A program made the translations under genes and the position numbers. Under the pieces are notes generated by a model that saw only the letters and a program-made list of their open reading frames with translations, searched no databases and was not told where the DNA came from. From JASHPR01 sp963842355 (GTDB lineage Bacteria; Actinomycetota; Actinomycetes; Streptosporangiales; Streptosporangiaceae), in the NCBI GenBank assembly GCA_963842355.1, contig CAWJGC010000011.1:124001-188000 (forward strand): a stretch of DNA of 64,000 nucleotides, read 5' to 3'. How positions within the stretch are numbered: position 1 is the first letter of the stretch; each line of letters opens with the position of its first letter. Shown here one piece after another: positions 1 through 8,386 of this stretch.

Positions 1-96
1 CGGCTGCTCCGCCGGGCCGACCGCCGTCGCCGGGGCGTCCGCCGTCGCCGGGCCGTCCGGGCCGGTCAAAGCCTTCGTGGCCTGCGTCAAAGTCAT
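1..96 (-). CDS. Partial gene at left edge, product unknown (5' end only)
   Basis: Only the first 32 codons are inside the window; the gene runs off the left edge on the minus strand. The chosen ATG (94-96) is preceded by GGGGAG (complement of 102-107) with a 5-nt spacer, a good ribosome binding site. An ATG at 107-109 in another frame has no such site and reads as a Gly/Pro/Asp-rich string. The visible protein begins MTLTQATKALTGPDGPATA, then an Ala/Pro-rich stretch with no recognisable domain. It follows the cyclase gene by 40 bp on the same strand, so the two are probably co-transcribed in a polyketide-type cluster outside the window. Confidence 0.45.
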   Translation of the reverse strand, partial: MTLTQATKALTGPDGPATADAPATAVGPAEQP

Positions 97-136
97 TGGT
101 GCTCCCCATGGCCGCGCGTCCTGGACGGGCGCCCAG

Positions 137-463
137 TCACCGTGGCACTCGCCAGAGATAGAATTCCCTGGCCATCGCGTCACTCGGGCTCCGCCATGTC
201 GCGGGATCGTAGGCGGTGACGTGCTCCGACAGCTTCTTGTTGATGTCGGCGAACAACGGGTGCGCACGCACCTCGGTCAGCGGCAGAGCCAGGTCCTCGT
301 CGCTGTCAATTGAATGGAAGTAGAGGTCATGAAAATGGTAAAGACGCCGTTCCCGCACGCCCAGCATCCGCGGAAGCTCGCCCGCGTCTGACTCCGCAAA
401 TATATGTTTGACGGCTTCCGCGCTTCCATGCTTCATACGGGCGACTATAAGCGTCCGTGACAT
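137..463 (-). CDS. TcmI family type II polyketide cyclase
   Basis: 108 aa, the normal length for the TcmI/Cyclase_polyket family of small ferredoxin-like-fold proteins that fold and cyclise aromatic polyketide chains on type II PKS. Family hallmarks visible are the N-terminal SRTLIVARMKHGSAEAVKHIF, the central LGVRERRLYHFHDLYFHSI segment, and a C-terminal region ending in REFYLWRVP. In related clusters this gene sits beside ketosynthase and acyl carrier protein genes; here only the start of the next gene is visible, so the product class (for example a spore-pigment-like polyketide) cannot be read. The protein is expected to be cytosolic. The family call is firm; the substrate is inference. 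Confidence 0.85.
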   Translation of the reverse strand: MSRTLIVARMKHGSAEAVKHIFAESDAGELPRMLGVRERRLYHFHDLYFHSIDSDEDLALPLTEVRAHPLFADINKKLSEHVTAYDPATWRSPSDAMAREFYLWRVPR

Positions 464-565
464 GACAACCTCCCCGGCGAATTAGTTCCCCTGCGTCCGT
501 CATGCGTAAACACTCCCTCCCGGGTGGCTGCGGATCGGCGTGAATGGGGTGCGGGATTCGCGGGG

Positions 566-890
566 CTACGGAGGCTCGGAGATGGGCAGCATCCAGGGAT
601 TGCCGGCGTGGTCGTCGTGGATGCGGGTCAGGACGTGGGCGCCGTGCTTGGCGGCGGTGGAGAGTACCGCATAAGGCGGATTATTCTGACTTCTGGGTTA
701 TGCCGCCGCCCCTGCTGCGCTGGCCTGCAGACCTGGCCAGGCGGCGATTGGGCTCCTGGCCCCCGCCGGGCAATACCACCAAACTCAGAGGTTTTGGCTG
801 CAATACGTCAAAGCTCGGCTTTCGCAGTTTTAGGCGGCGCTGGATCCCGGCCGCGCCGGTGCGGCTTCAGCTGGCTTCGAACTCGGTCAT
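566..890 (-). pseudogene. Possible decayed gene: start with good RBS and a detached C-terminal fragment
   Basis: The 518-bp gap between the cyclase and the GntR gene has no intact gene. On the minus strand an excellent GAGGAGGACAG site precedes an ATG at 888-890, but the frame reads only MTEFEAS before a TGA (867-869). Further down, 566-672 holds an open frame reading AVLSTAAKHGAHVLTRIHDD and then HAGNPWMLPISEPP before a TAG; it has coding-like composition but no start codon. The two pieces could be the ends of one gene whose middle was lost. I do not recognise the family. The remaining bases show no features. Confidence 0.25.
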
Positions 891-931
891 CTGTCCTCCT
901 CGTAACGGCGTGAAAGCACACTACAGCACTC

Positions 932-950
932 GGATGCTACCTGAGCATCC
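932..950. promoter_or_regulatory. Inverted repeat upstream of GntR gene, candidate operator
   Basis: GGATGCT-acctg-AGCATCC is a perfect 7-bp inverted repeat with a 5-nt centre, 31 bp upstream of the GntR start codon. Many GntR regulators repress their own promoter through such a site. No T-run follows, so a terminator is less likely. The role is inferred from position only. Confidence 0.35.
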
Positions 951-981
951 TTGCAGGTCGAGGGTGCTTTACCGTGGTTCC

Positions 982-1212
982 ATGATCGATCCGGACTCGC
1001 CTGACGAGGTGTACCGCCAGCTCGCGGAGATCCTGGCCAGGAAGATCACGGCTGGGGAGGTTTCCGGGCGGATGGCATCCGAGCGGGACCTGGCCGTTGA
1101 GTACGGAGTCTCCTACGGCAGCGTACGGCGGGCGATGGCGCTGCTACGGGAGCGCGGCCTGGTGCGCACTATCCACGGTAGGGGGACGTTCGCGATCACT
1201 CCGAAAATGTGA
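982..1212 (+). CDS. Short GntR family transcriptional regulator (DNA-binding domain only)
   Basis: 76 aa consisting almost entirely of a GntR winged helix-turn-helix: YRQLAEILARKITAGEVSG, then SERDLAVEYGVSYGSVRRAM and the wing GLVRTIHGRGTFAI. GntR proteins normally carry a C-terminal ligand-binding domain of 150 residues or more; this one stops after the wing, a type seen among short GntR proteins of actinomycetes. The longer open frame from 544 is not used because residues upstream of this ATG are Arg-rich noise. It lies 72 bp upstream of the DrrA-type ATPase gene on the same strand, so it may regulate that exporter. Confidence 0.75.
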   Translation: MIDPDSPDEVYRQLAEILARKITAGEVSGRMASERDLAVEYGVSYGSVRRAMALLRERGLVRTIHGRGTFAITPKM

Positions 1213-1284
1213 TTTGCGTTTCGGCTGGCGCTGGAGGCCATAGGGCTTGACCTTGACCCTGCGTCAGCCTTTGAACATGGATGC

Positions 1285-2232
1285 ATGACACAGCAGAACC
1301 AGGCCCTGGCGGTCTCGGTCAGCGGGCTCCATAAGTCGTTCGGCGGCACGACCGTGCTGGATGGCATCGACCTGGCGATCCAAGAGGGCACGATCTTCGC
1401 GCTGCTCGGCCCGAACGGCGCGGGCAAGACCACCACGGTCCGGATCCTGTCCACCCTCATCGCCGCCGATGCCGGCCAGGTGCGGGTGGCCGGCCACGAT
1501 GTGCGCACCGAGCCTGACCTGGTACGCGCCGCGATCGGCGTCACGGGCCAGTTCGCGGCGGTGGACAACCTGCTCACCGGCAGGGAGAACCTGCTGCTGA
1601 TGGCAGACCTGTCGCACCTGGACCGGGATGGAGGACGCCGGCGGGCGGCGGAGCTGCTGGAGCTGTTCGAGCTGACCGACGCCGCCGGCAAGCCAGCCAT
1701 GACCTTCTCCGGCGGCATGCGGCGCCGGCTGGACCTGGCCATGACGCTGATGATCCGCCCCCGGATCCTGTTCCTCGACGAGCCGACGACCGGCCTCGAC
1801 CCGCGCGGCCGCCGCCGCATGTGGCAGATCGTCCGTGACCTGGTCGCCGCCGGCACCACCGTCTTGCTGACCACCCAGTACCTGGACGAGGCCGACCAGC
1901 TGGCGGACCGGATCGCCGTGCTGGACAACGGCCGGCTGGTCGCCGAAGGCACCGCGGGCGAACTCAAGCGCCGCGTCCCCGGCAGCCACATCCTGCTGCA
2001 GTTCGCCACCCCGGGGCAGCTCGCCGGGGCGGCCCGCGCCCTGGACGCGGCGCCGCCCGACGAGGAAGCACTCACGCTGCGGGTCCCCGGCGACGGCAGC
2101 CCCAGGTCACTGCGGGCGCTGCTTGACCAGCTCGACGCCCGGTCGGTCGACGTGGCCGCGCTGACGGTGCACACGCCCGACCTCGACGACGTCTTCCTCG
2201 CCCTCACCGGCCACCCCGGCCCCGGCAGCTAA
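1285..2232 (+). CDS. Daunorubicin-resistance (DrrA) type ABC transporter ATP-binding protein
   Basis: 315 aa. It supplies ATP hydrolysis for a two-gene ABC exporter. Visible motifs: Walker A GPNGAGKTT near residue 45, signature SGGMRRRLDLA near 143, Walker B ILFLDEPTTGLD directly after, and the switch histidine region as LLTTQYLDEAD (Gln where many ABC proteins have His). The C-terminal ~90 residues match the DUF4162 extension typical of DrrA-like proteins. The permease follows 12 bp later, so the two form one transcription unit. Substrates of this subfamily are often the host's own antibiotic or a hydrophobic drug; the substrate here is unknown. Confidence 0.92.
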   Translation: MTQQNQALAVSVSGLHKSFGGTTVLDGIDLAIQEGTIFALLGPNGAGKTTTVRILSTLIAADAGQVRVAGHDVRTEPDLVRAAIGVTGQFAAVDNLLTGRENLLLMADLSHLDRDGGRRRAAELLELFELTDAAGKPAMTFSGGMRRRLDLAMTLMIRPRILFLDEPTTGLDPRGRRRMWQIVRDLVAAGTTVLLTTQYLDEADQLADRIAVLDNGRLVAEGTAGELKRRVPGSHILLQFATPGQLAGAARALDAAPPDEEALTLRVPGDGSPRSLRALLDQLDARSVDVAALTVHTPDLDDVFLALTGHPGPGS

Positions 2233-2244
2233 GGACAGGCCACG

Positions 2245-3039
2245 ATGACCACCAGCTCTTACGCGATCCGCGACTCGGCCACCATGCTGCGCCGCAATCT
2301 GCTGCACGTGCTGCGCTACCCGGGCATGACTTTCGGGGTGCTGCTGATCCCGGTGTTCATGCTCCTGCTGTTCCGCTACGCCTTCGGCGCCACGCTGGGA
2401 GCCGGCCTCGGCGCCCGGGCCGGCGGCTACATCAACTACCTGACCCCCGGCATCATCGTGCTGGCGGTGAGCTCCGCCTCGGTCTCCACCGCGGTCGCCG
2501 TCAACACCGACATGACCGAAGGCATCATCGACCGGTTCCGGACCATGCCGATCGCCCGGGTCTCGGTGCTGACTGGCCACGTGCTGGGCAGCGTGATCCA
2601 GACGACGGCCGGCGCCGTAATCGTCACCGCCCTGGCCCTGGCCGTGGGCTTCCGGCCCGCCGCCAGCCCGGCCGGCTGGCTGGCCTCGATCGCCCTCGTC
2701 GTCGCGCTCGCCTTCGCCTGCACCTGGGCGTCGGTGGCACTCGGGCTGCTCGCCAAAAACCCCGAAGGCGCCAGCAACAACCCCCTCCCGCTGGCACTGC
2801 TGCCGTTCCTGAGCAGCGCCTTCGTCCCCGCACAGACAATGGCGCCGGGACTGCGCTGGTTCGCCGAAAACCAGCCCTTCACGCCCATCATCGACACCCT
2901 GCGCAGCCTGCTGCTCGGCACCCCAGCAGGGGACAAGCCGCTGATCGCCTACGCGTGGTGCGCCGGGCTGGCCGTGACCGGCTACCTGGGCTCACGGGCC
3001 CTGTTCAACCGCGCCGCCGCCACCAGCCGCAGCCGGTGA
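2245..3039 (+). CDS. DrrB-type ABC-2 transporter permease
   Basis: 264 aa integral membrane protein with about six hydrophobic segments (for example VLLIPVFMLLLFRYAFGA and ALVVALAFACTWASVALGLL) and the ABC-2 permease signature region around EGIIDRFRTMPIARVSVLTG. The FVPAQTMAPGLRWFAENQPF motif near the C-terminus is typical of the DrrB group. It pairs with the ATPase 12 bp upstream to form an inner-membrane exporter, with AAGGACAG as ribosome binding site. The MerR gene begins 56 bp downstream on the same strand and is probably in the same operon. Confidence 0.9.
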   Translation: MTTSSYAIRDSATMLRRNLLHVLRYPGMTFGVLLIPVFMLLLFRYAFGATLGAGLGARAGGYINYLTPGIIVLAVSSASVSTAVAVNTDMTEGIIDRFRTMPIARVSVLTGHVLGSVIQTTAGAVIVTALALAVGFRPAASPAGWLASIALVVALAFACTWASVALGLLAKNPEGASNNPLPLALLPFLSSAFVPAQTMAPGLRWFAENQPFTPIIDTLRSLLLGTPAGDKPLIAYAWCAGLAVTGYLGSRALFNRAAATSRSR

Positions 3040-3095
3040 CTACGGTGCAAGCAACCCGGCCGCCGTCCGGCCGCGCCGCCGCAAGGAGGTCCGCG

Positions 3096-3890
3096 ATGCT
3101 CACCATCAGCCAGCTGGCCGACTACACCGGGGTCACCGTCCGCGCCGTCCGGCACTACCACCAGCGCGGCCTGCTGCCCGAGCCCGAGCGGGACGCATCA
3201 GGCTACCGCCGCTACGACGCAGATGCCGTCATCGAGCTGATCCGGATCAAGGCCCTGGCCGACGCCGGGGTCCCGCTGGCACGGATCCGTCAGCTGCTCG
3301 CCGCCGGGCCGGACGAGTTCGCCAGGGCCGTCGCCGAGATCGACAAGACGCTGGCCGGCCGGGTCCGCGAGATCCAGGCACAGCGGCGCCGGATCGCCCA
3401 GCTGGCCGCGGGCGACCGGCTGTTCGTGCCGGCGGAAATCGCCGGCCTGCTCGACCGGATCCGCAATCTCGGCATCAGCCCCGAGGCGATGCAAATCGAG
3501 CGGGACAGCTGGATCCTGCTGGCCGCCCGATCCCCCGGGCAGGCACGGAACTGGGCACGGGCCAAGCTGACTGCCCTCGATGACCGGGAATTCCAGCAGC
3601 TCTACCGCGCCTACTACGAGACATCCGGCTGGGACCCGGCCGACCCCCGGCTGGAACAGGTCGCCGATACCATCGTGGGCTTTGCCGAACGCCACCGCGC
3701 CGAGATGAAACGCCACCAGGTGGACCTGGAACAGGTGTCGGCTGCGGGACCCGTGGACGACCCGGTCGCCATGGCCCTGGTGCTGTCCCGGACCGCCACC
3801 ATGCCGCCCGCCTGGGAGCGGCTGGATCAGCTCTGCCGCCAGAAGGCACGCGCCAGGGGCCTGACGATCCAGCCCGCACGCCTCCCCTGA
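3096..3890 (+). CDS. MerR family transcriptional regulator
   Basis: 264 aa. The N-terminal 70 residues are a MerR winged helix: TISQLADYTGVTVRAVRHYH, then GLLPEPERDASGYRRYD and a recognition/wing segment ending LIRIKALADAGVPLARI. A long helical dimerisation region follows, then a C-terminal effector domain with no clear match. The start is fixed by a perfect AAGGAGGT (3083-3090) 5 nt upstream of the ATG; the longer frame from 2955 overlaps the permease and is rejected. It is likely the drug-responsive regulator of the DrrA/DrrB exporter just upstream. No conserved metal-binding cysteines are visible, arguing for an organic ligand. Confidence 0.88.
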   Translation: MLTISQLADYTGVTVRAVRHYHQRGLLPEPERDASGYRRYDADAVIELIRIKALADAGVPLARIRQLLAAGPDEFARAVAEIDKTLAGRVREIQAQRRRIAQLAAGDRLFVPAEIAGLLDRIRNLGISPEAMQIERDSWILLAARSPGQARNWARAKLTALDDREFQQLYRAYYETSGWDPADPRLEQVADTIVGFAERHRAEMKRHQVDLEQVSAAGPVDDPVAMALVLSRTATMPPAWERLDQLCRQKARARGLTIQPARLP

Positions 3891-3963
3891 CCGGGGCAGC
3901 CTCCGCTCACCCGCACCGCCTGACGAGCGCGCGACGAAGACCAGGCCTGCGGGACGGCGGCGA

Positions 3964-4917
3964 TCACGCAAGCTGGCGGGCCTCGATGCGGTCAGGATCC
4001 GGCAGCCAGTCGGCGGACGGCCGGTACTCGAGCCAGCGTGAGCCGCGCCCGGCGTCGGCGAATGCCTCAAGAAGCTCAGGCAGCCGAGGGTGATGGTCGT
4101 CACGGCGCCAGATCAGCGACCAGGCGTACAGCGGGGTCGGATCAACGAGCGGTACCGTTCGGACCGCAGTTCCGTCGGGGAGCGGGACGTCGGCGGGCAG
4201 CAGTGAGAAGTACCGGGGGTCCGCGCATACGCGGTCGATGAAATGCCCGAACCCGAGGTTGGCCCCCTCTGACCGGTCCGAGATCCCGAACTGGTCGGCG
4301 AACCGGGTCAGGAAGTCGAGCCGGCTCGCGGCCGCGGGAAAGACCAGTATGCTGCCGCGAAGGTCCGGCGGGTGCAGCTCGTCGCAGTTCGCCAGCGCAT
4401 GGCCGGTGCCGAGGACGGCGTCGACGGGCTCGAGCCGGACCAGGCGATGCGCCAGATCGATGTCCGGCATCTCAACCGGGTGCACCCGGCCGAACCCGGC
4501 GTCGATCTCGCCACGCGAGAGAGCGCTGATGACGGCGGGCAGGTCCCGCCCCCGCCCGAGATCGACATCGAGATCCGGCGCGTGGCGCAGGGCCTCCTGC
4601 ACCGAGCGCATCGGCGCGAACAGGTGACCCCACACGTCAACCCGCAGCGGCCGTTCCTCCCGCCTGGCCGTCGCGGTCGCGAGTTCGCCCGCGGCCAGCG
4701 CCCGCCGCGCCGGCTCCAGGAACCGGCGGCCGGCCGCCGTGAGCGTGACTCCGCCGGCGTCACGGGTCAGCAGCCGCACCCCGAGTGCCGCTTCGAGCCG
4801 GGCGACTCGCTTGGACACGGCCTGCTGGCTGATCGACAGCGCCTCGGCAGCCCGGCCGAAATGCGCCTCGTCCACCACCGCGACGAAGGCCCGCACCCGG
4901 GCGAGATCCAGATCCAT
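3964..4917 (-). CDS. LysR family transcriptional regulator
   Basis: 317 aa, usual LTTR length. The N-terminus is a typical LysR winged helix (LARVRAFVAVVDEAHFGRAA, EALSISQQAVSKRVARLEAA, GVRLLTRDAGGVTLTAAG). The rest is a periplasmic-binding-protein-like effector domain, here rather divergent. It is divergent from the NAD(P)H-quinone-reductase-like gene at 5025 with a 107-bp shared promoter region, the classic LysR-target layout, so it probably controls that gene. The inducer is unknown. Confidence 0.9.
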   Translation of the reverse strand: MDLDLARVRAFVAVVDEAHFGRAAEALSISQQAVSKRVARLEAALGVRLLTRDAGGVTLTAAGRRFLEPARRALAAGELATATARREERPLRVDVWGHLFAPMRSVQEALRHAPDLDVDLGRGRDLPAVISALSRGEIDAGFGRVHPVEMPDIDLAHRLVRLEPVDAVLGTGHALANCDELHPPDLRGSILVFPAAASRLDFLTRFADQFGISDRSEGANLGFGHFIDRVCADPRYFSLLPADVPLPDGTAVRTVPLVDPTPLYAWSLIWRRDDHHPRLPELLEAFADAGRGSRWLEYRPSADWLPDPDRIEARQLA

Positions 4918-4932
4918 GTGCTCTCAGCTCGA

Positions 4933-4953
4933 TTGACAACTCATAGCTGTCGA
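4933..4953. promoter_or_regulatory. Candidate LysR operator in divergent promoter
   Basis: TTGACA-actcatagc-TGTCGA lies between the divergent LysR and reductase genes. The core GACA-N9-TGTC is an exact dyad and the outer bases extend it imperfectly. LysR proteins bind interrupted dyads of similar size near their own promoter. The site starts 16 bp upstream of the LysR start codon, which suits autorepression. This is an inference from position and symmetry. Confidence 0.35.
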
Positions 4954-5024
4954 ACCGGCCCGGCGGCTGTTGGATTCCCCCGCGTCGGCCGGGTTCTCAT
5001 GGCAGCAGAAACAGGAGGAATCAC

Positions 5025-5957
5025 ATGAAGGCACTGCTCCCGTCCGGAGGGCCGGAGATGGTCGAGTACGGGAACGTGGACCAGCCCCGGCCGCTCGCCA
5101 GCGAGGCGCTCGTCCGGGTCGAGGCGTTCTCCGTCAACAGAGGCGAGACGTTCCTGCTCGAGAACCCGCCGGCTGGCTGGCGGCCCGGCAAGGACATCGC
5201 CGGGCTCGTCGTCCAGGCCGCGGCCGACGGGTCCGGACCGCCCGCCGGGCACCGCGTCGTCGGCCACCCGCCTGCGGCAGGCTGGGCCGAGTACGCATGC
5301 GTCCCGGCTGATTCGCTCGCTGAGCTGCCCGAGGATTTCCCGGCCGCCACCGCCGCCGCGCTCCCGCTCGCCGGACTGACCGCGCTGCGGTTGCTGCGCA
5401 TCGCGGGGAGCGTGACCGGGCAGCGGATCCTGCTGACCGGCGCGTCCGGCGGCGTCGGCCATTACTTCGTCGAGCTGGCGGCCAACGCGGGCGCCGAGGT
5501 CACCGCCATCACGGCCACCGAGGACCGCGGCCGCATCCTGGCCAGGCTGGGCGCGGCCGCGGTCCTCCGCTCCGTGACCGATACCGATGGCCCGTTTGAC
5601 CTGGTGCTCGAGTCGGCCGGCGGGAAGAGCCTCGCGCGCTCGCTGGAGCGGCTGGCCCCCCGCGGCACGCTCATCTGGTTCGGCCAGGCGAGCCGCGAGC
5701 CCGTCACCCTGAACTTCTTCGATCTGCTCTACGGCGCCACCTCCGCGACGATCCGGCATTTCTCTTACGCCGACTTCCGCGAACCGTACCGAGCCGACCT
5801 GGCCGTGCTGGTGAGGCTCGTGGCGGCCGGGCGGCTGCACCCCCAGATCGGGCGTGAGGCCGACTGGCACGAAACCGCAACCGTCCTCGCCGACCTGCGC
5901 GATCGCCGCATCCGCGGAAATGCCGTGCTGACCATCAGCCCATCAGCCCATAACTAG
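5025..5957 (+). CDS. Zinc-independent MDR-family NAD(P)H:quinone oxidoreductase-like protein
   Basis: 310 aa. N-terminal GroES-like substrate domain (VRVEAFSVNRGETFLLEN) and a Rossmann domain with LTGASGGVGHYFVELAANAG near residues 145-165, the NADPH-binding signature of the medium-chain reductase superfamily. Catalytic zinc ligands of alcohol dehydrogenases are absent, so a quinone or enone reductase is more likely than an alcohol dehydrogenase. AGGAGG (5013-5018) sits 6 nt before the ATG. It is divergent from the LysR gene and followed after 14 bp by a SnoaL-like gene, probably in the same operon. Confidence 0.88.
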   Translation: MKALLPSGGPEMVEYGNVDQPRPLASEALVRVEAFSVNRGETFLLENPPAGWRPGKDIAGLVVQAAADGSGPPAGHRVVGHPPAAGWAEYACVPADSLAELPEDFPAATAAALPLAGLTALRLLRIAGSVTGQRILLTGASGGVGHYFVELAANAGAEVTAITATEDRGRILARLGAAAVLRSVTDTDGPFDLVLESAGGKSLARSLERLAPRGTLIWFGQASREPVTLNFFDLLYGATSATIRHFSYADFREPYRADLAVLVRLVAAGRLHPQIGREADWHETATVLADLRDRRIRGNAVLTISPSAHN

Positions 5958-5971
5958 ATGAGGAGACCGTC

Positions 5972-6394
5972 ATGACAGACAACGACCCGAAAACCGTCGT
6001 GGTCCGCTACGTCGAGGCCGCGCGTGACGGCATGTCCGCCGTGATCCGCGACAGCTTCGCCGCGGATGCCACCTGGGAGTATCCCGGCGACCTGCCGCTG
6101 TCCGGCACCCACCGGGGTATCGACGCCATCGTGAATGAATTTCTCGGCGGCGCGGCCGCGCTCATGGCGCCCGGCACGAAAGTTGTCCTCGAGCTGACCA
6201 ACGTGGTCGCCGAAGGCGACCAGGTAGTCGCCGAGTGGACCTCGCGCGCGACCGCCAGGAACGGCGGGGCCTACCACAACCGCAACGCGGGCATCTTCAC
6301 CGTCCGCGACGGCAAAATCGTCTCGGTACGCGAGTACACCGACACCCACCATGCCGCCCAGGTCCTGTTCCCCGCCGATCAGCCTAGGAGGTGA
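5972..6394 (+). CDS. SnoaL-like / ketosteroid-isomerase-fold (NTF2-like) protein
   Basis: 140 aa, a single NTF2-like alpha+beta barrel as in SnoaL cyclases and delta-5-3-ketosteroid isomerases. Typical segments are VVVRYVEAARDGMSAVIRDS, ATWEYPGDLPLSGTHRG, VVAEWTSRATARNGGAYHN, and the C-terminal GKIVSVREYTDTHHAAQVL. GAGGAG precedes the ATG. It follows the reductase closely, so it may act on the same small molecule. The exact reaction cannot be read; many such proteins bind or isomerise hydrophobic ligands. Confidence 0.82.
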   Translation: MTDNDPKTVVVRYVEAARDGMSAVIRDSFAADATWEYPGDLPLSGTHRGIDAIVNEFLGGAAALMAPGTKVVLELTNVVAEGDQVVAEWTSRATARNGGAYHNRNAGIFTVRDGKIVSVREYTDTHHAAQVLFPADQPRR

Positions 6395-6510
6395 AGGCCC
6401 GCGCGGAGCCGAGTGGCATCCCGCTCGGCCTGCGTAGCTGGCCCCGTCCGCCCGCGCGCTGGCCGCGACTGGATGTTTGCGGGCGGCAGCTCCGGTCAGT
6501 TGCAGCAGCT

Positions 6511-6786
6511 ATGAACAGAACTTCAGGCGTCGGCCTCACGTCGTTCGGGATCGTGCTCGTGGTGGTGGGTGCCATTCTGAGATTCGCCACCTCCGTGCAG
6601 ACGTCCGGGTTCAACATCCACAAGGTCGGGGATATCTTGCTCCTGGCCGGCGTCATCCTGGTCGTATTGAGCCTGGTCATCATCGCCATGTCGTCCAGAA
6701 GCCGGGTCACGACCAGGACCGAGGTCCGGGCGACTCCCACCGGTCGGCAGCGGACCGAGCAGCGCGACGACTGGGGCGCGCCTTAA
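6511..6786 (+). CDS. Small two-helix membrane protein (DUF6458-like)
   Basis: 91 aa. Two transmembrane helices, LTSFGIVLVVVGAILRFA (about residues 8-26) and VGDILLLAGVILVVLSLVII (about 38-58), then a basic, hydrophilic tail. This layout (short N-terminus, GAILRFAV-like first helix, a loop with VGDIL) matches small actinobacterial membrane proteins annotated DUF6458; I give that as a resemblance only. The longer frame from 6391 adds an Arg/Pro-rich segment and is not preferred. No function is known. Confidence 0.6.
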   Translation: MNRTSGVGLTSFGIVLVVVGAILRFATSVQTSGFNIHKVGDILLLAGVILVVLSLVIIAMSSRSRVTTRTEVRATPTGRQRTEQRDDWGAP

Positions 6787-6836
6787 CCAGAGGAGGCTGA
6801 TACGCCCCGGGGGTCGTCGTCCCGGGTCTGGCAGTC

Positions 6837-7850
6837 TTAGCTGGCGTATTGATGCCGGACGCGGACGACGAGCTTGCCGGTGGCGCGGTCATGCTCCATG
6901 TCGTCGTGGGCCTGCTGCACCTGCTCCAGGCCGTCGTAGACGCGGTCCACGGGGAAGACCAGACGGCCGGCCGCGACCGCGTCGAGGATCTCCTGGAAGG
7001 CCTCCCGAGGCAGGTCGGCGGCGTCGCCGAAGTAGCCCGCCAGGCGTACACCCTTCGGCAGGTACTCGTTCGGGGAGAAGTCCCGCACCGTCCACTGGCC
7101 GGAGAGGCTGCCGCCGAAGCAGGCCGTGCCGTGCACGCGCACCGCGCGCAGAGTGTCGGGCAGGGTCGGTATGCCGACGAGATCAAGGGCGGCGTCGACG
7201 CCGTCCGGGTACAGATCGCGCACCGCGGGCGCGACCTCGCCGGTGTCGAGCAGGGGGTGGTCGACGCCGTGCTCCGTCAGCAAAGCGAGGCGGTCGGCCC
7301 GCCGGGTGGTGGACAGCACCGTGGCGCCGCGCCATGTGGCCAGCGCGGCGGCGGCCAGGCCCACCGAGGAGGTGCCGCCGCGGATCAGCACGGATTGACC
7401 GGGCTTCAGGTCCAGGCCGATGGTGAGCGAGCCGTGGGCGGTCTGCACCATCTCCGGCAGGGCGCCCAGCACCTCCCAGGGCAGGTCGGTGTCGACGGGG
7501 ATGACCTGGGACAGCGGCACCGACGTGTACTCGGCATAGCCGCCGTCGTAGGTGCGCCCCATGTCCCCCATCATCGCGACGACCTTCTGCCCGGGAGCCA
7601 GCCCGCTGCCGGCCGGGGCCGCATCCACGGTGCCGGCGGCCTCGATACCCGGCACCCGGGGAAAGCTGACGCCCACGCTCAGACCCAGCCGAAGCTTCAG
7701 CTCCGAGCGGTTGAGGCCGAACGCCTCGACGCGGATGCGCACCCAGCCGTCCCGCTTGGGCGGGAGCGGGAGCGGGGTCAGCCGCAGGTTGTCCACGGGG
7801 CCGGGGGCGGAGAGCCGTACGGCGCGCATAGTGGTCGGCGAGGACGTCAT
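6837..7850 (-). CDS. Zinc-binding-dehydrogenase family (MDR) oxidoreductase
   Basis: 337 aa. GroES-like domain with VRIRVEAFGLNRSELKLR and FPRVPGIEAAGTVDAA; Rossmann domain with LIRGGTSSVGLAAAALATW near residues 155-175. No structural or catalytic zinc cysteines are visible, so the protein is closer to quinone/enoyl reductases than to alcohol dehydrogenases. The ATG at 7848-7850 is preceded by GAAGGCAGG. An alternative internal start (MRAVRLSAPG, 7829) is possible. The upstream extension of the open frame to 8030 is Arg-rich and overlaps non-coding DNA. Confidence 0.87.
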   Translation of the reverse strand: MTSSPTTMRAVRLSAPGPVDNLRLTPLPLPPKRDGWVRIRVEAFGLNRSELKLRLGLSVGVSFPRVPGIEAAGTVDAAPAGSGLAPGQKVVAMMGDMGRTYDGGYAEYTSVPLSQVIPVDTDLPWEVLGALPEMVQTAHGSLTIGLDLKPGQSVLIRGGTSSVGLAAAALATWRGATVLSTTRRADRLALLTEHGVDHPLLDTGEVAPAVRDLYPDGVDAALDLVGIPTLPDTLRAVRVHGTACFGGSLSGQWTVRDFSPNEYLPKGVRLAGYFGDAADLPREAFQEILDAVAAGRLVFPVDRVYDGLEQVQQAHDDMEHDRATGKLVVRVRHQYAS

Positions 7851-8073
7851 GGGCCTGCCTTCTTCCCGGGGTGGGAGAGCCGGTCGGCGATGGTCAACAT
7901 GCGGCCGCCGCGGCTTCATTCCCAACCCCGGGCCCGCAGCCACGCCGGATAAATCTGGGAAACGCCACCTATCGCCGGGAGTCACGTCCCGGCGCGGCTG
8001 GTCTCGTCGCATCGGCGTAGCCCTGACCACGGAGTTGACCGGGTGCGCCGCAGGGTGGCTACGGTGTGCGGCG

Positions 8074-8365
8074 TCATGCGTCGCGGAATTTCAGGACGAG
8101 TGCGCCGAGGAGGAGGGCTCCGGCGGTCCACAGGGCGACGACGCCGAGACCCTGCCCCGGGGTGAGCGGCAGGCCCTTCACCCCGATCGTGACCTAGGCG
8201 TCCAGGCCGGCGGGCAGGGGGCCGATCTGGTCCAGGTGCCGGGCGAGGGCCGGGTTGGGGACGACGTCCGCGGCGAGCGGGAACAGGTACAGCACGCCGA
8301 GCACCAGGCCGATGGCGGCCGCGGAGTCTCGTACCGCGGCGGCGAGCCCGAGGCGGCCGTGGGCC
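8074..8365 (-). pseudogene. Remnant of an ABC-2 permease C-terminus with in-frame stop
   Basis: On the minus strand, residues LAAAVRDSAAAIGLVLGVLY then LFPLAADVV and a DQIGPLPAG segment are the last transmembrane portion of an ABC-2 permease. They are followed by TAG (8194-8196). The same frame continues with VTIGVKGLPLTPGQGLGVVA, a last helix WTAGALLLGALVLKFRDA and TGA at 8074-8076, the usual end of this permease family. The N-terminal two thirds are absent; homology stops near 8365, where the PadR promoter begins. PadR genes commonly neighbour such permeases, so this is probably the lost target operon. Confidence 0.65.
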
Positions 8366-8386
8366 GAAGTCTCTAGCCGATATATG

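Noticed and set aside
6787..6836. Terminator hairpin around CCCGGG...CCCGGG between 6786 and 6837
   Set aside because: The arms are short and the pairing is little better than background for this GC content.
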